The position numbers and the translations under genes were made by a program. Positions 8,367 through 16,604 of a DNA stretch of 64,000 nucleotides are shown here, piece after piece (position 1 is the first letter of the stretch; every line of letters begins with the position of its first letter). Source of the stretch: Hymenobacter armeniacus (lineage in GTDB: Bacteria; Bacteroidota; Bacteroidia; Cytophagales; Hymenobacteraceae). Location of the stretch: positions 620,001 to 684,000 of the forward strand of contig NZ_JACXAC010000001.1 in assembly GCF_014699055.1 (NCBI RefSeq). The letters run 5' to 3'. Below the pieces are notes generated by a model. It was not told the DNA's origin, ran no database searches, and was given only the letters and a program-made list of their open reading frames with translations.

Positions 8367-9716
8367 CTACGGCGCGGGAGCGGGCCGTCGGGCCAGCTCC
8401 CAGGCCAGCACGGCATACATGCCGGCGTATTCCAGCGCCACCAGCCACAGGTTTTCGGCGTAGGCTGGCGTGCGGTAGGCAGCGTAGGAAAGCACTGCCA
8501 GCCCGCCCCACACCAGCGCGTAGCGAAACCGCGTGAACACGCCAATGCCCACCAGCAGCGTGAGGTACCACGGGTGCACCGTGGTGGCCAGCGCGTAATA
8601 GCCCGTGAGCAAGAGCAGCAGCGTGGCCGGCAGCGAAGCCAGCGTGGGCCGCCGCTCGCGCCAAGCCAGGGCCAGGCCCAACAGCCCGCTTAAAAAAGCC
8701 AGGGCCGGCCCGATAACGGCAATTTGATTGTAGGTAGTCAGCCAGTAGCCGATGGGCCGGAGCAGGTAGTACACGCTGGCGTTGAACTCGAAGCTGCGGA
8801 AGTATAGCTTGAGGCTGCGGGCAATGTTCTCGAACAAATCAACCGACAGAAACGGGCCAAAAAGCACCGCCAGCGCACCCAGCGCAATGGCCGCATAGGC
8901 CGCCACGCGCCGGACGCCCAGGCGCCGCACCAGCAGCGGCAGCACCAGCAGCGGCAGCAGCTTGGTGGCCACGCCCAGCCCCAGCGCCCCGGCCGAGGCC
9001 GCCCACTTTTGTCGGCTCAGCAGCCACAGCGCCAACAGGGTGAAGCCAAAAACCACCCCCTCGAAGTGCAGGTTGCCGGTAAGCTCCACGATGACGAGCG
9101 GGTGCAGCAGGTAGTGCAAGGCGCGCCGCGCCGGCCAGCCCAGCACGGGCAGGAGCGCCAGCAGCAGCCAGGCCGTGCCCACCTCCGCCAGCAGCACAAC
9201 CGCGCGCAAACACGCCGCAAACCCTGCCTCGGACGTGGGGAAAAGCCGCGCCGCCGCGCCAAACGCAAACTGGCATACCGGCGGATACACCGAGTAGTAG
9301 TGCGGCGAGTTGAGCTGCCGGTACAGCTGCTGCAGCTCGGGCAGCAGGGCGGCGCGGCGGGCGGCATCGGGCACGGCGCGGCGGGCGCCGTTGGCAATCA
9401 GCTCATCGGGCCGGAAGCGGAAGGGGTTCACGCCGTTGGCGACCAGCAGGCCGTCCCAGCGGAAGCGGTACACGTCGTCGGACAGGGCCGGCTGGGCCGG
9501 CAGCCACAGCAGCCGAAACGCCAGCGCCGCCGCCAGGCCCCAGCGCACCGGCAGCCGGCTGCGCAGCAGCCAGGCATAGGCTGCCAGCGCCACCGCAAAC
9601 AGCCCCAGCAGCTGCCCAAACTGCGGGCGGGGCGTGGCGTAGGCCAGGGCCGCGTAGGCGCCGCCCGAAAGCAGCAGCGCCGCGCATTGCGAAAGCGAAG
9701 GAAACTTAGCGGGCAT
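8367..9716 (-). CDS. Polytopic GT-C-like mannosyltransferase-type membrane protein
   Basis: 449 aa, almost entirely membrane helices (about 11-12). An acidic pair near the first outer loop (LSDDVYRFRWDGLLVANGVNPF) is typical of polyprenol-phosphate-sugar-dependent GT-C glycosyltransferases (GT87/ArnT-like), where the aspartates are catalytic. Its start codon overlaps the stop of the upstream GT2 gene by 11 bp, so the two are translationally coupled and probably build one glycan or glycolipid. Confidence 0.75.
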   Translation of the reverse strand: MPAKFPSLSQCAALLLSGGAYAALAYATPRPQFGQLLGLFAVALAAYAWLLRSRLPVRWGLAAALAFRLLWLPAQPALSDDVYRFRWDGLLVANGVNPFRFRPDELIANGARRAVPDAARRAALLPELQQLYRQLNSPHYYSVYPPVCQFAFGAAARLFPTSEAGFAACLRAVVLLAEVGTAWLLLALLPVLGWPARRALHYLLHPLVIVELTGNLHFEGVVFGFTLLALWLLSRQKWAASAGALGLGVATKLLPLLVLPLLVRRLGVRRVAAYAAIALGALAVLFGPFLSVDLFENIARSLKLYFRSFEFNASVYYLLRPIGYWLTTYNQIAVIGPALAFLSGLLGLALAWRERRPTLASLPATLLLLLTGYYALATTVHPWYLTLLVGIGVFTRFRYALVWGGLAVLSYAAYRTPAYAENLWLVALEYAGMYAVLAWELARRPAPAP

Positions 9717-11166
9717 GGCGCACCGAGTAGTAGAAAATGGCCGCGAAGCCCAGCGTCAGCAGGCTGTGGAAGGGCAGCAGGCCGAAGTCGTCGAAGTAGA
9801 TGCCGGCCCCCAGGCCAAAGGCAAAATACGCGGCCAGCAGGCCTTCGAGGGCCACCAGCGGGCCCATGCCCCCCGTGCGGTAGCGGCGCCGCCGGGCCAC
9901 GGGCGCCGTGCCGGCCTTGGGCGTGCGCACAAACGGGGTGCGCCGGCCCAGCCAGCCCAGTATCACGGCGCGGGCGTTGTGCAGGGCCAGGCCCATCGAA
10001 ACCGACAAAAACAGCAGAAAGAAGCCCGGGTAGCGCCACAGCGGCTTATCGGGGTGGGCCAGGCGCCAGGCCGAATAGTAGTAGTAGATGAGGGGCGTGA
10101 AGCCCACCAGAAACACCGACGCCAGCTGAAATACCACCTTGTACTCCCGAAACTGCGCCCGCACAAACACCAGCGGCACGCTGAGCAGGGCCATGAGCAT
10201 GATGACGACGTACACCGAGCTGTTGAGCAGGTGAAACGAGGCCTGCAGCTTCACGCCCAGCGGCTGCGCCGAGCGCCACACGGGCCCCAGGTGCTTGTGG
10301 GCCGTCTCGGCCGCGCCCTTGGTCCAGCGAAACTGCTGCGACTTGAGGGCGTCCATCACGGCGGGCAGCTCGGCGGGGGCCACTATTTCGGGGCGGTACA
10401 CGAAGCGCCAGCCGCGCAGCTGAGCCCGGTAGCTCAGGTCGAGGTCTTCGGTCAGGGTGTCGGTGTGCCAGCCGCCGGCGTCGTCGATGCAGGCGCGGCG
10501 CCACACGCCGCCCGTGCCGTTGAAATTGATGAAAAAGCCCGCGAACGTGCGGCCTACTTGCTCGATGAGAAAGTGCGCATCGAGCCCGAAAGCCTGCAGG
10601 CGGGTGAGCAGCGACTCGTTTTCGTTGAGGTGGCCCCAACGCGTTTGCACCACGCCGATGCGCGCGTCCTGCAGGAAGTAGGGCACGGTGCGGCGCAGAA
10701 AGTCGGCCTCGGGCACAAAATCGGCATCGAAAATGGCCACGTATTCGCCGTCGGTTTCCAGCAGCCCATCGCGCAGGGCGCCGGCCTTGAATCCCTCGCG
10801 GTTGGTGCGATGCACGTGGCTGATGCGCAGGCCGCGGGCGGCGTGGTGGGCCACGCGTGCGGCGGCCATGGCCACGGTGGCGTCGGTGGAGTCGTCGAGC
10901 ACCTGAATGTGCAGCAATGCAGAAGGGTAATCGAGGGCGGCCGTGGCGTCGATGACCCGCTCCACCACGTTTTGCTCGTTGAAGAGCGGCAACTGCACCG
11001 TCACGCGGGGCCAGGCGGCCGGCGCCGGGGGGGCGGGGGCGGGCGGGGCAGCGTAGGCGCGCCGGGCCAGGCGCGTGAGTTGCCACTGCCCCACGCTAAA
11101 GCCCAGAATAAATAGCAGGCACAGCCCGTAGAGCACCACCAGCAAAAGAGGCAGAACGGGCATCAA
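9706..11166 (-). CDS. Cellulose-synthase-like family 2 glycosyltransferase
   Basis: 486 aa. An N-terminal membrane helix is followed by a GT-A domain: VTVQLPLFNEQNVVERVID, LDDSTDAT, EYVAIFDADFVPE (DxD), VQTRWGHLNENES, TEDLDLSYRAQLRGWR and QQFRWTKG, i.e. the D, DxD, TED and QxxRW motifs of processive GT2 enzymes. Four C-terminal membrane helices follow. This matches the CESA/CsgB-like glucosyl/mannosyltransferases of Bacteroidota that transfer sugar to lipids or make polysaccharide. It is upstream of and overlaps the GT-C gene. Confidence 0.88.
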   Translation of the reverse strand: MMPVLPLLLVVLYGLCLLFILGFSVGQWQLTRLARRAYAAPPAPAPPAPAAWPRVTVQLPLFNEQNVVERVIDATAALDYPSALLHIQVLDDSTDATVAMAAARVAHHAARGLRISHVHRTNREGFKAGALRDGLLETDGEYVAIFDADFVPEADFLRRTVPYFLQDARIGVVQTRWGHLNENESLLTRLQAFGLDAHFLIEQVGRTFAGFFINFNGTGGVWRRACIDDAGGWHTDTLTEDLDLSYRAQLRGWRFVYRPEIVAPAELPAVMDALKSQQFRWTKGAAETAHKHLGPVWRSAQPLGVKLQASFHLLNSSVYVVIMLMALLSVPLVFVRAQFREYKVVFQLASVFLVGFTPLIYYYYSAWRLAHPDKPLWRYPGFFLLFLSVSMGLALHNARAVILGWLGRRTPFVRTPKAGTAPVARRRRYRTGGMGPLVALEGLLAAYFAFGLGAGIYFDDFGLLPFHSLLTLGFAAIFYYSVRHAR

Positions 11167-11200
11167 CGAGAAAGCAACAAAGAGTGGAGTAATCTAAAAA

Positions 11201-11305
11201 CGTTTGTCATCCTGAGCGGAGCGAAGGACCCTATCACGCCTGCGCCATTAATGAGGTTAGTGTTCAGTCGTGATAAGGTCCTTCGCAAGCTCAGGATGAC
11301 AGACG
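11201..11305. repeat. REP-like inverted repeat (GTCATCCTGAGC family)
   Basis: Left arm with GTCATCCTGAGCGGAGCGAA and ACCCTATCACG, right arm with CGTGATAAGG and CTTCGCAAGCTCAGGATGAC, about 30 bp apart. It fills the gap between two convergent-in-order minus-strand glycosyltransferase genes. The core matches the GTCATGCTGAGC palindromes at 30113-30238 and 51678-51784. Confidence 0.8.
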
Positions 11306-11318
11306 TTTGCGTAATGCA

Positions 11319-12017
11319 TTACCAATACCGGAAAATGGTCCATAGAATTTTGTAGCCTGCCCCCAGCGTGCCGCGCACCGTGCCCGACACCTTGCTGGTG
11401 CCAATGCGCTTGCGGTAGCGCACGGGCACTTCCACCACCCGCAGGCCCTGGCGGAAGGCTTTCACCTGCATTTCCACCGTCCAGCCATAGGTTTTGTCTT
11501 CCATGCCGATGGCCAGCAGGGCGGGGGCGAGGACGGCGCGAAACGGGCCCAGGTCGGTGACGTTGCCGCGGTAGCGCAGGTTGAGCAGCCGCGCCGCCAG
11601 CCAGTTGCCGAAGCGCTGCTGGGGCAGCAGGGCGCCTTTTTCGCGCTCGCCCAGGGCCCGCGACCCTATCACGAGGTCGGCCTCGCCGCGGAGCAGCGGC
11701 GCCAGCAAGTCAGGCATCTGGTCGGGGAAATCGGAGTGGTCACCGTCGAGAAATACGACGATGTCGGGCTGCTCGGATTGGGGCTTGCCGAAGACGTAGG
11801 CCATGCCCGCCAGGCAGGCGTGGCCGTAGCCGGGGCGGCGCTCGTGCAGCACGGTGGCGCCCCCGGCCCGGGCCGCGGCGCTGGTGTCGTCGGTCGAGTT
11901 GTTGTCGACCACCACCACTTCCTGCACCAAGCCGGCCGGGATTTCGGCCAGCACCAGGCCGATGGCGTTGGCTTCGTTGTGGGCCGGAATGATGACGCTG
12001 ATGCGGGGCTGGGGCAT
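11319..12017 (-). CDS. Dolichyl-phosphate-sugar synthase-like GT2 glycosyltransferase
   Basis: 232 aa from MPQPRISVIIPAHNEAN. The GT-A core shows VVVDNNSTDDTSAAAR, DIVVFLDGDHSDFPDQMPDLL (DxD) and DLVIGSRALGERE, followed by DLGPFRAVL and YGWTVEMQVKAFRQGLRVVEVPVRYRKR. This is the polyprenol-phosphate mannose/glucose synthase type without membrane helices. It could supply the lipid-linked sugar used by the GT-C protein downstream, although a REP-like repeat separates them. Confidence 0.85.
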   Translation of the reverse strand: MPQPRISVIIPAHNEANAIGLVLAEIPAGLVQEVVVVDNNSTDDTSAAARAGGATVLHERRPGYGHACLAGMAYVFGKPQSEQPDIVVFLDGDHSDFPDQMPDLLAPLLRGEADLVIGSRALGEREKGALLPQQRFGNWLAARLLNLRYRGNVTDLGPFRAVLAPALLAIGMEDKTYGWTVEMQVKAFRQGLRVVEVPVRYRKRIGTSKVSGTVRGTLGAGYKILWTIFRYW

Positions 12018-12197
12018 GAAAAGTGGAAAACAGAAGCGCGCTGCGGCCACTCAAAACGGGGCGGCCGGCGCGATATGAACCACAAAGATGCCGCCGCCGC
12101 CCTTAAGCCGCACGGTGCGGCCCAACGGCTTCGCCTTAATTGACGGCGGCCCCGCCACCGCTAGCGCGGGCGGGGTGGTCTGTTTCCAGTAATTTGA

Positions 12198-13016
12198 CTA
12201 ATGTGCCGGCAGCACCAGCACCGGCAGCTTGCTGGCCACCATCACCTGGGCCGTGACGCTGCGGTGAAACAGGGCGCTCATGAAGCTGCGGTGGCGGGCC
12301 ACGAGCACGACCAGGTCGTAATCGGCCGGCTGGGCGGCTTCCAGGATGGCCGTGGCGGCGTGACCGTCCACCACCGTGCGGCACTGCACCGGCGGCAGGT
12401 CGGCCAGCAGGCTCGTGCGCGTGACCGACTCCAGCACCTGGGGCGGCAGCTCGTCGGGGCCGGTTTCGGGCACCACGTGAAACACGGTGATGTTGGCCCC
12501 CAGGGCTTTGAGCAACTGGTGGGCATTGTCGGCGTGTTCGCCGAGGGCGAACGGGTGGCCATCGACGGCCAGCAGCACGCGGCGGGGCGGGGCCGTGGAG
12601 CCGACGCCGTGGGGCACCACCAGCATGGGGTAGGGGGCGGTGCGCAGCAGGTCGAGCGAGGTGGTTTGCACCAGCTCGTCGGGCGTGTCAGAATAGTCGG
12701 GGCGGCCCAGCACCACCAGCAGCGGGTGGTGGCGGCTGATGGCGTCGGCCACGGCAAAGGCCACGCGGCCGCGGCCCACCTCGGCCACCACGGGCACGGG
12801 CAGGTTGCGGGCCACGCTGTTGAGGGCCAGGTCGATGGCTTCCTGGCTCAGGTTGGAGATGCCGCCCGTGAACAGTTCGGGGTCGAGCACGGAGTCGCGG
12901 CGCACGTGCAGCAGCACCAGGCGCGCGTTGAGCGGATGGGACAGGTTGGTGGCGTAGTCCAGGGCCTTGTTGGCGGCCTGAAAAAAATCGGTCAGGATGA
13001 GCAGCGAAGGGTCCAT
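12198..13016 (-). CDS. Universal stress protein, two UspA domains
   Basis: 272 aa from MDPSLLILTDFFQAANKALD. Two tandem UspA-like domains are visible; each half begins with a strand (LLILTDF; RVLLAVDG) and ends at a nucleotide-loop position (LLVVLGRPD; LVVLVARHRSFMSALFHRSVTAQV). The classic ATP-binding G-2X-G-9X-G(S/T) is not intact; instead the FHRSVTAQ motif shared by most USPs of this window occurs. Such proteins are cytoplasmic stress and dormancy factors. A regulated promoter of the shared type lies upstream (13048-13113). Confidence 0.9.
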   Translation of the reverse strand: MDPSLLILTDFFQAANKALDYATNLSHPLNARLVLLHVRRDSVLDPELFTGGISNLSQEAIDLALNSVARNLPVPVVAEVGRGRVAFAVADAISRHHPLLVVLGRPDYSDTPDELVQTTSLDLLRTAPYPMLVVPHGVGSTAPPRRVLLAVDGHPFALGEHADNAHQLLKALGANITVFHVVPETGPDELPPQVLESVTRTSLLADLPPVQCRTVVDGHAATAILEAAQPADYDLVVLVARHRSFMSALFHRSVTAQVMVASKLPVLVLPAH

Positions 13017-13035
13017 AGTCCAACCAGGAAAAGGG

Positions 13036-13049
13036 TGTGTTCGAACACA
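13036..13049. promoter_or_regulatory. Perfect 14-bp palindrome TGTGTTCGAACACA at the USP core promoter
   Basis: TGTGTTCGAACACA is self-complementary over all 14 bases. It overlaps the TTTG of the predicted -7 element (13048-13051, minus strand) and lies 20 bp before the USP start codon. Its position would suit a repressor operator or an early transcript structure. Confidence 0.45.
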
Positions 13050-13113
13050 AAGGACTAGGGCGCTGACTGCTAAAGCACTGCGCAACATTAGCCAGTCGCT
13101 TGATTATTGTCAT
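13048..13113 (-). promoter_or_regulatory. FNR-like dyad promoter of the USP gene at 12198-13016
   Basis: Distal dyad TTGAT-TATT-GTCAT at 13100-13113 (centre 13106.5). The first T of TTTG on the minus strand is at 13051, exactly 55.5 bp from that centre; the -7 octamer reads GTCCTTTG, so only its TTTG half is consensus. At the proximal position (13078-13091) only a poor match, CTGCGCAACATTAG, is present. The 13017-13339 gap otherwise holds no gene. Confidence 0.55.
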
Positions 13114-13339
13114 GTTTTGCCGGCCGGGCTTGGGGAAAAATTGCAGGAGCAATTCACTTCACTTCCCAGGCCGTGGACAGCAACCGGCAATCCCTCGGGG
13201 CTGCGCGCTGCGTCGCGGGCTTGAAGCACCTGTGCTCACGCTGGAGCAGGCCGGCGCGCGCCACCAAGGCCTGTTCGAAGGGCTGTGAGCGGGGCCGGGA
13301 TTTCCGCTGCCCACCTTCCACTCTAAACCGCACCTGACT

Positions 13340-14848
13340 ATGAAACCGCGTCTTTTTCTGGGACTGCTTTGGGGGCTGAGCTGCTGGGGACAGCTGGCCG
13401 CCGGGCAGCAGCCGATGGTCATTATTCCGCCAAGGGCACTGCCGCCGGTCGATGAGCTGGTGATTAGCAACGTGAACGTGGTGGACGTCGATTTGGGCGA
13501 AATCGAGCCGCACCGAAACGTGGTGATGCGCGACGGCTTCATCATTTCGGTGGGCAAATGGGTGCCCGCCGGCCGGGGTGTGCCCACCGTCGACGGCACG
13601 GGCAAGTACCTGGTGCCCGGCCTCTGGGACGGCCACACCCACGCCCTAGCCTCGGCCGACGACGAACGGGTGGCCCTGCCGCTGTACGTGGCCCACGGCA
13701 TCACCAGCATCCGCGACGTGACCACGGCCCGGCCCCTCAACGACCTGCTGCGCACCCACCAAGCCCTCGAAACCGGCCGCCGCGTGGGCCCGCGCATCGA
13801 GCTGGCTGGCCCCGTGCTCGACGGCTCGGACGATGGGCGCAGCGGGCTGGGCCTCGCGGCCACCCGCGCCGAAGGCCGCGCCCAGGCCGAAAGCCTCATC
13901 AAGGCCGGCTGGTGCAGCCTGCAAACCGGCCCGCTGCTCTCGCGCGACGCCTTTGGGGGCATAGCGACGGTGGCCCAGGAGTGGCGCGTGCGCGTGGCCG
14001 GTGCGGTGCCCGAAACCGTGCCCGTGCGCGACGCCATCGGGGCCGGCCAGGGCGGCATCGAGCACCCCGACAAGCTGCTGCTGGCCTGCTCCAGCCGCGA
14101 GGACGAGCTGGTGCAGGAGCGGGCGCTGGCCCTGGCCGGCCCCCGGCCCCTCGCCACCTTGCAGAGCCGCATCAAAGCCCAGCAGAAGGAGGTGGTGGCC
14201 AGCTTCAGCCCCAGCCGCTGCGCGGCCCTGGCCCAGGCGCTGGTGCAATACCGCACGGCCGTGCTGCCCACGCTGGTGACCCAGGATTTCGACCTGCGGC
14301 GCGACCCCGACCCGCAGGACCCGCGCTTCCGCTCGGTGCCGGCCAGCGTGCGCCAGCAGTGGGCGCTGGCCGCCCGCGAGCGGCCCCACCTGTCGGCCGG
14401 CAAGCTGGCCCGAATCCGCGAGGTCGATTCGTTGCAGCGCAGCATGGTGGCCACGTTCGGGCTGCTGGGCGTGCGCCTGGTGGCGGGGTCCGATGCGGGC
14501 TCGGGCACGCCCAATCTCTTCCACGGCGGCAGCCTGCACGACGAACTGGAGCGCTTGCAGGCCATCGGCCTCACGCCGGCCGAGGCCCTGCGCGCCGGCA
14601 CCGTGAACCCCGCCATGGCCACCGGACACGGGTTTGACATGGCCCGCATCCGCGCCGGCTATTTGGCCGATGTGGTGCTGCTCAACGGCAACCCGCTCGA
14701 CGACATCCACAACCTGCGCCTGATTCAGGCGGTGGTGCTGCGCGGGCGCCTGTTCGACCTGCCTGCCCTGGCCGGGCTGGCCACCGAAGCCGAGCAGGCC
14801 GCCATGCAGCAAAATGTGGCGGCCCAGACGGCCACGGCCATTCGCTAA
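13340..14848 (+). CDS. Secreted amidohydrolase-family protein
   Basis: 502 aa with a signal peptide of about 22 residues ending LAAGQ. The composite domain appears first (ELVISNVNVVDVDLGEIEPH), then the metal-binding GLWDGHTHA, a long TIM barrel, and ARLVAGSDAGSG-type VAGSDAGSGTPNLFHG with the conserved aspartate, ending with PAEALRAGTVNPAMATG and ADVVLLNGNPLDDI. This is the subtype-I amidohydrolase/imidazolonepropionase-like plan common in Bacteroidota exported hydrolases. The barrel middle carries few obvious histidines, so the metal centre may be reduced. Substrate unknown. Confidence 0.8.
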   Translation: MKPRLFLGLLWGLSCWGQLAAGQQPMVIIPPRALPPVDELVISNVNVVDVDLGEIEPHRNVVMRDGFIISVGKWVPAGRGVPTVDGTGKYLVPGLWDGHTHALASADDERVALPLYVAHGITSIRDVTTARPLNDLLRTHQALETGRRVGPRIELAGPVLDGSDDGRSGLGLAATRAEGRAQAESLIKAGWCSLQTGPLLSRDAFGGIATVAQEWRVRVAGAVPETVPVRDAIGAGQGGIEHPDKLLLACSSREDELVQERALALAGPRPLATLQSRIKAQQKEVVASFSPSRCAALAQALVQYRTAVLPTLVTQDFDLRRDPDPQDPRFRSVPASVRQQWALAARERPHLSAGKLARIREVDSLQRSMVATFGLLGVRLVAGSDAGSGTPNLFHGGSLHDELERLQAIGLTPAEALRAGTVNPAMATGHGFDMARIRAGYLADVVLLNGNPLDDIHNLRLIQAVVLRGRLFDLPALAGLATEAEQAAMQQNVAAQTATAIR

Positions 14849-14881
14849 GCGAAAAGTGAACCATCCTTCAATTCCTGTGCG

Positions 14882-15715
14882 ATGAACACCAAACACTCCT
14901 GGCTGCTGGGCTCGGCGGCGCTGGCGGCCGGCTCGGCCGCGGGCCTGCTGCTGAGCCGGGCCGCCGGGGCCCGCCGCCTGCACCACGACGTGGAACGCCT
15001 TTTTGCCGACTCGACGGCTGTGTCCCGTCACATTTACCGCGAGGCGCAGCTGGTGGGCCTGCCCGCGCCGGTGAAGCGCTACTTCCGCCAGGTGCTGCGC
15101 GACGGGCAGCCCTACCTGCGCGGCCTGCGCCTGCGGCACAACGGCCAGTTCAAAACCGACCTGAAGAAGGGCTGGACGCCCATCACCGGCGAGGAATACC
15201 TGACGGCCAGCCCGCCGGGCCTCATCTGGCAGGGCACTACCAGCTTGTTTACGGCCCGCGACGAGTACGAGGACGGGCGCGGCCAGCTCACGGTGAGCCT
15301 GCTGGGCGCGGTGCCCGTGCTGCACGGCAGCGGCCCGCACTACGACCAGGGCGAGCTGCTGCGCTGGCTGACCGAGGCCGTGCTGCTGCCCACCAGCCTG
15401 CTGCCTAATGACGAAATCTGCTGGGTCGACCTCGACGACGACTCGGCCCGGCTGCTGTGCACCCACCACGGGCAGTCGGTGTCGTGCATCATTCGCTTCA
15501 ATCAGCAGCACGAAATAGCAGAGTGCGAGGCCCTGCGCTACCAGGGCGAGGCCGGCTTGCAGCCCTGGATTGGCCGCTTCATGCACTACCGCCACTGGCA
15601 CGGCGTGCGCGTGCCCACCGTGCTCGAAGCCAGCTGGGTCATCGACGGCCACCGCCAGCCCTACGCCCAGTTTGCCGTGCAGGAGCTGGAATACGAGCCC
15701 CTGGAGCCGTTTTGA
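14882..15715 (+). CDS. DUF6544-like protein
   Basis: 277 aa. An N-terminal hydrophobic segment (LLGSAALAAGSAAGLLLS) precedes a soluble domain with GLPAPVKRYFRQVLRDGQPY, RLRHNGQF, PGLIWQGTTSLF, ELLRWLTEAVLLPTSLLP and FMHYRHWHGVRVPTVLEASW. These blocks match a family of unknown function (DUF6544) found next to varied envelope genes. It follows the amidohydrolase by 33 bp and may share its transcript. Confidence 0.75.
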   Translation: MNTKHSWLLGSAALAAGSAAGLLLSRAAGARRLHHDVERLFADSTAVSRHIYREAQLVGLPAPVKRYFRQVLRDGQPYLRGLRLRHNGQFKTDLKKGWTPITGEEYLTASPPGLIWQGTTSLFTARDEYEDGRGQLTVSLLGAVPVLHGSGPHYDQGELLRWLTEAVLLPTSLLPNDEICWVDLDDDSARLLCTHHGQSVSCIIRFNQQHEIAECEALRYQGEAGLQPWIGRFMHYRHWHGVRVPTVLEASWVIDGHRQPYAQFAVQELEYEPLEPF

Positions 15716-15721
15716 GTTGGT

Positions 15722-16465
15722 TTACTCGGCCAGCCACCAGCGCCGGGGCGGGCGCCGGGCCACCAGCCGGAACTTCTGCACGGCGTATTGCTCGATGTGG
15801 GCCAGGGCGTCGGCCACCGAGTCGGTGAAGGTGAGCAGCTGCAAATCGGCGGCGGCCACCATGCCCTGGGCCTGCATGTGGGTGAGCTGGGCCAGCAGCG
15901 GCTGCCAATAGGCGCGCCCCACCACCACGACCGGGAAATCCAGAATTTTGCGCGTCTGGATGAGGGTGAGGGCCTCCATCAGCTCGTCGAGCGTGCCAAT
16001 GCCGCCGGGCATAATCACAAACGCATATGAATACTTCACCAGCAAGACTTTACGGACGAAGAAATAGCGGCAGCTCAGCCACTTGTCGAGGTAGGCGTTG
16101 GGGTGCTGCTCGGCATTCAGCACGATGTTGCAGCCCACCGAGGGGCCACCGGCTTCGCGCGCACCCCGGTTCGCGGCTTCCATGATGCCCGGCCCGCCGC
16201 CGGTGAGCACCGTGAAGCCCTGTCGGCTCAGGCCCGCGCCCAGCTGCCGGGCCAGCTCATAATATGGCGAGCCTGCCGCCACCCGCGCCGACCCGAACAC
16301 CGACACGCACGGCCCCACAAAATGCAGCACCCGAAACCCGCGCATAAACTCCCGCAGCACCGTCCAGAGGAAGCGCAGCTCGCGCCGCCGGCTGCGCGGC
16401 CCGGCCAGAAACCGGCGCTCGTCCTGGTCGGGGCGGCGGGGGGCGGGTGGGGGTGGGGTAGGCAT
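15722..16465 (-). CDS. LOG family protein (TIGR00730 type)
   Basis: 247 aa from MPTPPPPAPRRPDQDERRFL; an upstream extension looks like noise. It has the LOG fold: VSVFGSARV, LTGGGPGIMEAANRGAREAGG, and YAFVIMPGGIGTLDELMEAL, the PGGxGTxxE nucleotide-binding motif, with R and E residues needed for catalysis. Many family members release the base from cytokinin-like nucleoside monophosphates. The N-terminal 60 residues are an extra basic stretch. It is convergent with the DUF6544 gene and divergent from the NRAMP gene. Confidence 0.88.
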   Translation of the reverse strand: MPTPPPPAPRRPDQDERRFLAGPRSRRRELRFLWTVLREFMRGFRVLHFVGPCVSVFGSARVAAGSPYYELARQLGAGLSRQGFTVLTGGGPGIMEAANRGAREAGGPSVGCNIVLNAEQHPNAYLDKWLSCRYFFVRKVLLVKYSYAFVIMPGGIGTLDELMEALTLIQTRKILDFPVVVVGRAYWQPLLAQLTHMQAQGMVAAADLQLLTFTDSVADALAHIEQYAVQKFRLVARRPPRRWWLAE

Positions 16466-16604
16466 CGGCGAAGCAGCGTAAACAGCGAAACCAGGAGGCC
16501 ACGGGCCGCCAAAGGAACAACATTTTAGCAAGAAATCAGCATCGAAATCCTGCACGGTCAGCCGTTCCGCACCAGCCGTTCTCCACCGAATTTATTCTCC
16601 GCCG

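Noticed and set aside
13159-14649. 496-aa minus-strand ORF, and a 668-aa one at 13646-15652
   Set aside because: Antisense to the amidohydrolase and DUF6544 genes, whose frames carry clear family motifs. The antisense translations are low-complexity and motif-free, as expected in GC-rich DNA.
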